The notes under the pieces: generated by a model
What the model saw: only the letters and a program-made list of their open reading frames with translations
Databases searched by the model: none
What the model was told of the DNA's origin: nothing
Assembly: GCF_011045015.1 (NCBI RefSeq)
Contig: NZ_JAAKZY010000002.1
Location: forward strand, 1 to 64,000
Reading direction: 5' to 3'
DNA from: Streptomyces scabichelini
Lineage (GTDB): Bacteria > Actinomycetota > Actinomycetes > Streptomycetales > Streptomycetaceae
Length of the DNA stretch: 64,000 bases
Position numbers and translations under genes: made by a program
Part shown: positions 52,808-59,860 of the stretch, piece by piece
Position numbering within the stretch: the first letter of the stretch is position 1
How the letters are laid out: every line of letters starts with the position of its first letter

Positions 52808-53848
52808 CTAAGCCCGGCGGTGCATGGCCAGGTCGGCGATGGACCTCAGCATTCGTTCTCCTTCCGGCTCGGGGGACACCGAAGCCAGTCGGTCCAGGGC
52901 GAAAACGTGCCGGCGTGCGATCTCCTGCCGGGTCCTTTCCAGTCCTCCCGCCTCCTCGATCAGGCGGGTGGCCCGGCGTATCCCGGCGTCCGACAGACGT
53001 TCCGTACGGTCGTACAGCTCCGCCAGCTGCCGTCCCGCGCGCGTATCACTGGACAGCGCCGCGACCACCGGGAACGACTTCTTGCGCCGTTGCAGATCCG
53101 CGCCCACCGGCTTCCCGGAGATGGCGCTGTCTCCCCAGATGCCCAGGACGTCGTCGCTGAGCTGAAAGGCCAGGCCGACGTGGTGTCCGAACGCGCGCAG
53201 CCCGCCGACCCGGTCCGGCTCGGCGCTCACCGCGATCGCGCCCAGCGCGCAGGCGCCCGTGAACAGAGACGCCGTCTTGCCGGCGGCCATCCGCAGGCAG
53301 TCGTCCGGCCGGACATCGGTCCGCTTCTCGAAGTCCAGATCGTCGCCCTGACCCGCGAGCAGACCGAGCAGGGCATCGGACAACTCCCGGACGGCGTTCG
53401 CGGTGAGTTCGGAGGCCTGTTCGGTGATCAGCACCTTGAGAGCCATGACCAACAGAGCGTCGCCCGCCAGAACCGCCTGGGCGTCGCCGAAGAGGGACCA
53501 GGCGGTGGGGCGGCCCCTGCGGATGTGGTCGTTGTCCATCAGATCGTCGTGCAGCAGCGAGAAGTTGTGCACCAGTTCCACACCGGCGGCCGCGTGCACG
53601 GCAAGCGACATGGGTCCGCCGCAGGCCTGCGCGCTGCCCAGTGCCAGGGCGCCGCGCACCCCTTTGCCCCAGTCCCCCTGCGCCGGACGGCCGGCCGTGT
53701 CCCGCCAGCCGAAGTGGTGGCGCGCCACTGTCCGGGTCGGCTCGGGCAGCCCGGCGACCACGTTCTGGAGCACGGGACCGGTCAACTCACGGGCCCGGCG
53801 CAGGAGTTCCCCGACGTCGAGGGTGCTGGGGCGGATGGCGATGTTCAT
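52808..53848 (-). CDS. Polyprenyl (farnesyl/geranylgeranyl-type) diphosphate synthase
   Basis: The 346-residue trans-prenyltransferase has the first Asp-rich motif DDLMD (101-105), the second DDVLGIWGD (232-240), and supporting AGDALLVMA and GKTASLF elements. It condenses isopentenyl diphosphate with allylic diphosphates to make the linear precursor. Product length cannot be fixed; the residues before the first motif (VELVHNFSLLH) suit farnesyl or geranylgeranyl products. The ATG overlaps the stop of the terpene synthase gene (ATGA) and has GGAGG 7 nt upstream. It supplies the adjacent synthase. Confidence 0.92.
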   Translation of the reverse strand: MNIAIRPSTLDVGELLRRARELTGPVLQNVVAGLPEPTRTVARHHFGWRDTAGRPAQGDWGKGVRGALALGSAQACGGPMSLAVHAAAGVELVHNFSLLHDDLMDNDHIRRGRPTAWSLFGDAQAVLAGDALLVMALKVLITEQASELTANAVRELSDALLGLLAGQGDDLDFEKRTDVRPDDCLRMAAGKTASLFTGACALGAIAVSAEPDRVGGLRAFGHHVGLAFQLSDDVLGIWGDSAISGKPVGADLQRRKKSFPVVAALSSDTRAGRQLAELYDRTERLSDAGIRRATRLIEEAGGLERTRQEIARRHVFALDRLASVSPEPEGERMLRSIADLAMHRRA

Positions 53849-54864
53849 CGGTCGGCCTCCATGAGCCTGGTTTCGAGGTAGTCCTCCGGTCGCTCCGCAC
53901 CGCCGTCGGAGGCCGGGTGGTACCGCTTCGTACGCCTCGACCAGTCGAGGTTGCCGCGCATCCAGGTCCGCATGCCCGCGGTGTAGAGAGTGAGTTCCCG
54001 GGTTCGGTCCGGGTGGGCCGTCAGCAGCTTCGCCTCCGCCGCGAGGTATCGGCCCGTCTCTTCTTCGATGGCGGTACGGACGTGGTCCAGCGCGGTCCGC
54101 CGGTCCAGGCCGCGATGGTGCTCGACGAGGAAGACGAGGTTGTGCACTTCGCCCCGTAATCGTTCCTTCGCCAGCGAATGGACGTCGTTGGTCCAGCAGA
54201 CGACATTGCACGCGGCATCGAGGGCGGCCGTGAACTCGGGGCTGCGGTGCACGGAGTCGGGGACCGAGATCCGTTCCACGATCTCGATGAGGTCCATGCA
54301 GACGTAGATCGCGCCGGTGTGGCGGCGGTTGACGATGTACGTCTCCTCGGACGGGACGGTGCCGTCGATCCGGTTGCCCGCTTCCCAGACGGCCGCCGTC
54401 CTGAGGCATTCCTCCAGGTGTCCGACGAAGCGGCGGCGCCACTCGGGAGTGGCATGCGGGGCCGTACGCTCCCACAGGCCGGCCAGCGAGGAGATCGTGG
54501 TGGGGATGTGCGGGTCCGCCACCTCGCACCGGCCGTGGCCTCCGAGCACGGCCCGCATCCGGTCCACCGTCTCGCCCACGTGGTCCGGACTGCGTCCGAA
54601 CCGTCCGTCGTCGAGCTGGTCGTCGACCAGGAAGAGCCAGGCGAACCAGTCCGCCATGAGATTCAGACGCGAGGCGTCGGCGGTTGGATACACCACCGCC
54701 GCGAACCAGCCGAAGTCGGCTCGCTCAAAGCGTTCTCTCGCGGATTCCCGGTGCACCAGACCGTTGTGGCGTACCCAGTGGGCCACGTGAAAGCGTGCCT
54801 TCTCCGCAAAGGGGTTGAGCCGATGGGGAAATGGACTTCGGATGTCGGGTTCATCGGTGTCCAT
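53845..54864 (-). CDS. Class I terpene synthase
   Basis: The 339-residue class I terpene cyclase has DDQLDD (81-86), the NSE triad NDVHSLAKE (226-234), the pyrophosphate-sensor Arg180 46 residues before it, and RY (314-315). All metal- and diphosphate-binding elements are intact, so it should be active. It ionises a linear prenyl diphosphate and cyclises it. The low-similarity rest of the sequence does not tell whether the product is a sesqui-, di- or sesterterpene. It lies between a P450 gene (18 bp upstream) and its prenyl synthase gene. Confidence 0.92.
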   Translation of the reverse strand: MDTDEPDIRSPFPHRLNPFAEKARFHVAHWVRHNGLVHRESARERFERADFGWFAAVVYPTADASRLNLMADWFAWLFLVDDQLDDGRFGRSPDHVGETVDRMRAVLGGHGRCEVADPHIPTTISSLAGLWERTAPHATPEWRRRFVGHLEECLRTAAVWEAGNRIDGTVPSEETYIVNRRHTGAIYVCMDLIEIVERISVPDSVHRSPEFTAALDAACNVVCWTNDVHSLAKERLRGEVHNLVFLVEHHRGLDRRTALDHVRTAIEEETGRYLAAEAKLLTAHPDRTRELTLYTAGMRTWMRGNLDWSRRTKRYHPASDGGAERPEDYLETRLMEADR

Positions 54865-54882
54865 GAACAGGCGCCTCCCCTC

Positions 54883-56271
54883 TCAGCGACGTTCGAGGCG
54901 CAGGTGCACTCCGCCTTTGGGGTGCAGTGTGATCAGGGGATCCGGGTGTACCTCGGGGGCGTCCGCGGGCATGACCAGGCGGTGTCCGCGCGCGATGGTG
55001 GTGAGTACGAGGATGAGTTCGGCCAGCGCGAAATGCTTGCCTATGCAGATGCGGTGTCCACTGCCGAACGGGATATAGGCGTGCTTGGGCCGCCCGGCGG
55101 TCTCCTCCGGGCTGAACCGCTCGGGTGCGAAGCGCTCCGGTTCGTCCCAGAAATCCGGGTGGCGGTGCAGAAGATAGCTGTTGATCAGCATGTTGCTGCC
55201 CGCCGGGATACGGTATCCGCCGATCTCGTCGTCCTGACTCGCACGGCGCATGAACTGATACGCCGGAGAATAGAGCCGCAGCGTCTCGTCGACGACCATG
55301 CGCGTATACGTCAGCTTGGGAAGATCCTCGAAACGCGGAAGCCGGTCGCCGAGCACCCGGTCGACCTCGGCGTGCAGTTTCTTCTCGGCCTCGGGATGCC
55401 GGGCGAGGAGATGGAACGCCCAGGACAGGGCGTTGGTGGTGGTCTCGTAGGCGCCGACGCAGATATTGAGGACCTCGTGATGGAGTTGCTGGAGGTCCAT
55501 CCCCTTCCCGTCCTCCTCGTCCACGGAGTGCAGGAGCAGGGTGAGCAGATCCGGTTCCTCGCCTGCGGCGACATCGTCCTTGCCCGGGGCGGCATCGTCC
55601 GCCAGCCGCCGCCGGACGAATCCGGACACGAACTCGTCCATGTCGTCGATCGCCCGCCGCAGCCGGCGATGGCCGGGGGTCGGCACACTCAACGGCGGGA
55701 ACGGAAAACGGAAGAAGGCGCCGAGTGTCGCGTTGGCGATGCCGAAGGACCGCTCGAACCCCTGGGCCGACTCGCTCACATCCGCGCTGAACAGGGACCT
55801 GTTGACGATACGGAGAGCGAGCCGGCCGATCTCGTCGGTGACATCGAACGTACGGTTGCTGTCGCAGTAGGCGCGCTCCCACCGATCCAGGATCCGCACG
55901 GTCTCCTCGGTCATGTTCCGGGCGAACGAACTCACCGTTCTCGGGGTGAAATACGGTGCCATCATGCGGCGTTGACGACGCCACAGTTCCATGTCCGCAT
56001 TGGCGATCAAGCCCTTGCGCAGGACTGGGCGTACGACCTTGAAGATCGTGGCGTTCTTGTCGTACTGCTCGCCTTTGTCGATGAGTATGTGGCGGATGTA
56101 GTCGGGGTGATTGACCATCACCATCGGTATGCCGAGCGGACGAAAGCGGAAAATGTCGCCGTACCGCTCCCGACTGCGTGAAAGAAAGGCCAGCGGATCA
56201 CGTTTGAAGGCCAGTGATCCGCCTAAACCGTCGGTGAACCCGACGGAGGGAAGGTCTTGGGGATTCTCCAT
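54883..56271 (-). CDS. Cytochrome P450 (terpene-tailoring)
   Basis: The 462-residue P450 has the I-helix AYETTT (274-279), ExxR E329-R332, PERF (383-386) and the heme loop FGSGHRICIG with Cys409. The I-helix lacks the more usual AGxDT/AGxET glycine. The overall pattern (RRQRRMMAPYF, AYIPFGSGHRICIGKHFA) resembles CYP families that oxidise terpenes or fatty acids rather than the typical short Streptomyces CYP105-like proteins. GAGG lies 6 nt before ATG 56271. As first gene of the terpene operon it should oxidise the cyclised product; ferredoxin partners are not encoded here. Confidence 0.92.
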   Translation of the reverse strand: MENPQDLPSVGFTDGLGGSLAFKRDPLAFLSRSRERYGDIFRFRPLGIPMVMVNHPDYIRHILIDKGEQYDKNATIFKVVRPVLRKGLIANADMELWRRQRRMMAPYFTPRTVSSFARNMTEETVRILDRWERAYCDSNRTFDVTDEIGRLALRIVNRSLFSADVSESAQGFERSFGIANATLGAFFRFPFPPLSVPTPGHRRLRRAIDDMDEFVSGFVRRRLADDAAPGKDDVAAGEEPDLLTLLLHSVDEEDGKGMDLQQLHHEVLNICVGAYETTTNALSWAFHLLARHPEAEKKLHAEVDRVLGDRLPRFEDLPKLTYTRMVVDETLRLYSPAYQFMRRASQDDEIGGYRIPAGSNMLINSYLLHRHPDFWDEPERFAPERFSPEETAGRPKHAYIPFGSGHRICIGKHFALAELILVLTTIARGHRLVMPADAPEVHPDPLITLHPKGGVHLRLERR

Positions 56272-56380
56272 GCGATGCCTCACTGCGTGTGAGTATGCGA
56301 ATCACCATGGCAACTGGCGCCAGTGTATTGGCCGGTCGTCTATGGGTGGGCCTTTCTGTCGCTCGGGATGGTGTGACAAA

Positions 56381-56440
56381 TTTCATGGCCTGAGATTTGA
56401 TTGGCAAATCAACAATTGAATTCCAATTCTCTGATCTCGG
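56381..56440. promoter_or_regulatory. A+T-rich divergent promoter with inverted repeats
   Basis: 37 of these 60 bases are A or T, very unlike the window. It contains TTGATT-GGCA-AATCAA (56397-56412) and AATTG-AATTC-CAATT (56414-56428). It lies between the terpene operon and the FtsX-type ABC operon, so it may hold their promoters and a shared operator. Confidence 0.55.
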
Positions 56441-56553
56441 CTCAAATTGCTTGAACACAGAATGGGTTGCCGGGGATCGGGCCGGTCCGAACCATTGCGG
56501 GGCTCGAACAGATGGACCCATACTGTGCCGGACTACGGGGGGAGACCGGGGAG

Positions 56554-59500
56554 TTGAGCGGGAGACGTGCGCCTGCGGCGGTGCGTGGGACCGGTCATCA
56601 CGGACTGGTGCTGGGCGCCGCGGGGCTTGCCGTGCTCCTCGCCGCGACCGTGCTGGCCGCGCTGGCGGCCCTCAGCGAGAAGGCCGTCGAAGGCGGGGTG
56701 CAGCGGCGGCTCGCCGGTGACCCCGAGGCCGTGGTCGACGTCTCCGGGCCGTACCGGCCGAGCGGTGCGCGGGAACTGGACGGTCTGGTACGCGCCGCCG
56801 TGGACCGTGCCTTCGGGGGCGTACCGCATCACACCTGGTCCGCGTTACGCGTCCCTGCCACGCGGTCCGCCGAGCTGGGCGTGATCGAGACGGACGGCCG
56901 TCGGCGCGACGACGCCGGCGTGTCCGTGGTCGCCCTTCAGGAGACGCAGCGGCACGCACGGCTGGTGGCGGGCCGCTGGCCGCGTGCCACCGGCGAGGGA
57001 GGGCGAGTCGAGACCGCGCTCGGCGAAGTGTTCGCGGCGGAGCTCGCGCTGCGGCCGGGCGACGAGCTGCGGGTGCAGCCGCACGACGACGGTCCGCAGG
57101 TCCGGATGCGGGTGGCCGGGCTGTACCGGGCGGACGGCCGCAGCCCGGCCGTCTGGGCGAACCTGAGCACCACCTTCGGCCCGTCCGACTCCGTCGCGCT
57201 GGTGCGGCCCGAGGCGCTGACGGCAACTCCCGGTCTGGCCGAGGACGCCGGCGCGTTCTGGCTCGGCGTGCCGGACACCGGCGGGCTGCGGCTCGGCGAC
57301 ATCGGACCGTTGCAGGGGCGCGCCGAGCGGTTCGGCGGCAGCGACGTATCGCTCTCCGTGTTCCGCGGTACGCCGCCCACGACCGAGCTCGTCGCCAAAT
57401 CCACCCTCGAAGACGCGCTCGATGACCTGACCGCCCCCATCGCCGTGGCCCGGGCCGGCCTCTACATCCCGGCGACCCTGCTCGCCGCCCTGGCCGCCGC
57501 CGCGCTCGTGCTCACCGCGCGCCAACTCGCCGAGCACCGCCGCCCGGAACTCGCGCTGCTGGCCGCGCGCGGCGCCGGAACCCCGCGGCTGGCCTCGTCG
57601 ACGGCGGCGCAGTGGGCGGCCGTCGCGGTGCCCGCGGGCCTGGCCGCGCCGTTCCTCGCCGGGCCGCTGCTACGGCTGCTCGACGGAGCCGGGCTGATCC
57701 CCGGCGACGTACCCGCGACGGCGACACTGACGGCGGGCTGGGCGGCCGCGCTGCTCGCCGTCGCGGTGCACGGTACCGCCCTGCTGCTGCCGACCGTGCG
57801 GACCGTACGCGACCGCCACGCGGTGCGCCGACTACGGCTGCGCCTGGGCAGGTTCGCGGGAGCGCAGCGGCTCGGCGCCGACCTGGCGCTGGCTGCCGTC
57901 GCCGTGCTCGGCTGGCTGCAGCTGCGGCAGTACCGCTCGCCGGTCACCGGCGGCGGCGTCGACCCCGTACTCGTGCTGGCACCCGTCGCGATGACCACCG
58001 CCGCGGCGCTGCTCGCCCTGCGGGCACTGCCGCTGCTCGCCCGGATCACCGAGCCCCTCGCGCGGCGCGGCACCGGGCTCGTGCTGGCCCTGGGCGGCTG
58101 GCAGATCGCGCGCCGCGCCGCGCGGCACGCCGGTCCCGCGCTGCTGGTGACGCTCGCCCTGGCCGTCGCGGCGCTCAGCAGTACCGCGCTCGCCATCCTG
58201 GACCGCGGCGACCACGACCAGGCGGTCTTCAAGGTCGGCGCCGACCTGCGGATCGACCCCGGCGACCGGCTCGCGCCGGCCGAGCGGCGCACGACGTACG
58301 CCGCATTACCCGGCGCCCGGGCCGTCACCCCCGTCGTCGACACGAACGGCTACCTCGGCCAGAGCTGGGTCACCGTCACCGGCATCGACACCACGCGCGG
58401 CCCCGCCCCCGCCCTGCGCCCCGATCTCAGCGACCGGCCGGTGTCCGAACTCGTCGCCCCGCTCGGCCGGAACATCCCCGCGTACGGGCTGCCGCTCGAC
58501 GGCTCCCCGCGCGAACTCCCGTTGCGCGTCAAGCTGTCCGCCGACGGGCCCGGCACCCCCGTGCCGGTCCGGCTCACCGTCCACTTCACTGACGCCGACG
58601 GCCTCGCCCACGCGAGCGAGGTCACCCTCGAGGACACCGACGGCGCGGCCCGCACCGTGCGCCTCAAGGTCCCGGCCCGCGGCGAGGGCGTACGCATCGT
58701 CCAGCTCGGCCTGAGCATGACCGACGAGACCGTACGGCGCACCTACCGCCTCACCGTCGACCGCGTGCCCGGCCTCAACCAGCCCCCCGCCTGGCACGAC
58801 GTGCGCACCGACCCTTCTGACCGGTACGTCGCCGGCTGCCCCGGCGCCAAGCCGCCCCGGCGGCCCGGAGACGCCCCTGGGCCCGTGCTCTGCTCCGACC
58901 GGCCGGCGCCCGGCACGCTCCTGAACGCGGTGCTGCGCGGGCCCGACACCGCGCTCAAGTACCCCACCTGGAGTGTGCGGCTGGGCACCGACCGCGCCAA
59001 GGGGCGCCCCGCCGCGCCCGCGCTCGCCGACCGCACGCTGCTGGACTCCGGCGAGGCCCGCGTCGGCGACACGGTCACGCTGCAGCGCGAGGGCGGCGGC
59101 ACCGCCCGTATCAAGGTCGTCGGGGAGATCGACGCCGTGCCGGGCGCCGACCGCGACCGGCCCCGGCTGCTCGCCGACTCCCGGGCCATGGCCGCCCAGT
59201 TCGTGCTCGACGGCGCACTGCCCGGCGCCGACGGCGCCTGGTGGGTGGCCGCCGACCACGGGGACGCGGCCGCGGCACTGCGCGCCGTCCGGGCCGACTT
59301 CCGCCTCGGCACGGCCGTCGACGTGCCGCAGACGCGGGCCCGGCTGGCCGCCGACCCGCTGCGGCAGGGCGCACGCGGGGCGCTCACCCTGTGCCTCGTC
59401 CTCGCGCCGGCCTTCGCCGTCGTCGGCTTCACGCTGCACACGGCACTCTCGGCACGGGCCAGGGCCCGGGAGTTCGCGCTGCTGCGGGCACTGGGCGTGC

Positions 59501-59796
59501 GGCGCGGGCAGCTCGCCGCGTACCTGTGGACCGAACAACTGGCCCTGGCCGCCGTCGCGGCGGTGCTCGGCACACTGCTGGGCACCTTGCTGGCCGCCGT
59601 GATCATGCCGGTGGTCACGGTCGACGACACCGGCCGGCCGGTCTACCCAGGGCTGCTCACCGAGGTGCCCTGGGTGCGCGTGGTCCTCACGGCGGGTGCG
59701 ACGACGCTGGTGATCTGTGCGGTGGTGACGGTGGCGGCTCGGTTCCTGGGGCGGGTCGATCTGGCCCGGGTGCTGCGTGCCGGGGAGGACGGATGA
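56554..59796 (+). CDS. Very large FtsX/MacB-type ABC permease (first)
   Basis: The 1080-residue protein has an N-terminal membrane helix (GLVLGAAGLAVLLAATVLAAL), a large outside segment (VDVSGPYRPSGARELD onward), a middle block of helices (YIPATLLAALAAAALVLTAR and others), a second outside segment and a C-terminal FtsX-like three-helix block (LCLVLAPAFAVVGFTLHTAL, LALAAVAAVLGTLLGTLL). Such permeases do mechanotransmission or extrusion with a LolD-like ATPase. TTG 56554 is chosen because GGGGGGAG lies about 8 nt upstream; a GTG 27 nt downstream is possible. The partner permease and ATPase follow. Confidence 0.8.
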   Translation: MSGRRAPAAVRGTGHHGLVLGAAGLAVLLAATVLAALAALSEKAVEGGVQRRLAGDPEAVVDVSGPYRPSGARELDGLVRAAVDRAFGGVPHHTWSALRVPATRSAELGVIETDGRRRDDAGVSVVALQETQRHARLVAGRWPRATGEGGRVETALGEVFAAELALRPGDELRVQPHDDGPQVRMRVAGLYRADGRSPAVWANLSTTFGPSDSVALVRPEALTATPGLAEDAGAFWLGVPDTGGLRLGDIGPLQGRAERFGGSDVSLSVFRGTPPTTELVAKSTLEDALDDLTAPIAVARAGLYIPATLLAALAAAALVLTARQLAEHRRPELALLAARGAGTPRLASSTAAQWAAVAVPAGLAAPFLAGPLLRLLDGAGLIPGDVPATATLTAGWAAALLAVAVHGTALLLPTVRTVRDRHAVRRLRLRLGRFAGAQRLGADLALAAVAVLGWLQLRQYRSPVTGGGVDPVLVLAPVAMTTAAALLALRALPLLARITEPLARRGTGLVLALGGWQIARRAARHAGPALLVTLALAVAALSSTALAILDRGDHDQAVFKVGADLRIDPGDRLAPAERRTTYAALPGARAVTPVVDTNGYLGQSWVTVTGIDTTRGPAPALRPDLSDRPVSELVAPLGRNIPAYGLPLDGSPRELPLRVKLSADGPGTPVPVRLTVHFTDADGLAHASEVTLEDTDGAARTVRLKVPARGEGVRIVQLGLSMTDETVRRTYRLTVDRVPGLNQPPAWHDVRTDPSDRYVAGCPGAKPPRRPGDAPGPVLCSDRPAPGTLLNAVLRGPDTALKYPTWSVRLGTDRAKGRPAAPALADRTLLDSGEARVGDTVTLQREGGGTARIKVVGEIDAVPGADRDRPRLLADSRAMAAQFVLDGALPGADGAWWVAADHGDAAAALRAVRADFRLGTAVDVPQTRARLAADPLRQGARGALTLCLVLAPAFAVVGFTLHTALSARARAREFALLRALGVRRGQLAAYLWTEQLALAAVAAVLGTLLGTLLAAVIMPVVTVDDTGRPVYPGLLTEVPWVRVVLTAGATTLVICAVVTVAARFLGRVDLARVLRAGEDG

Positions 59797-59860
59797 GGCG
59801 CCCCATGCGGCCGGTCGACGTCTCCGGGGTGCACGCGGGGGAGGACCGATGAGGCGCCCG
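59781..59860 (+). repeat. Duplicated ribosome-site/start segment with a 19-codon mini-ORF
   Basis: GGGGAGGAC-GATGAGGCGCCC occurs twice, at about 59782-59803 and 59838-59859, 56 bp apart. The first copy's ATG (59793) overlaps the stop of the upstream permease (ATGA) and opens a mini-ORF MRRPMRPVDVSGVHAGEDR. That mini-ORF ends in ATGA at 59849-59852, where the second permease begins. It may keep translational coupling after duplication. Confidence 0.7.

Noticed and set aside
54178..56181. 667-residue plus-strand open frame
   Set aside because: Antisense to the P450 and terpene synthase genes, whose catalytic motifs are intact. The frame is a by-product of high third-position GC.
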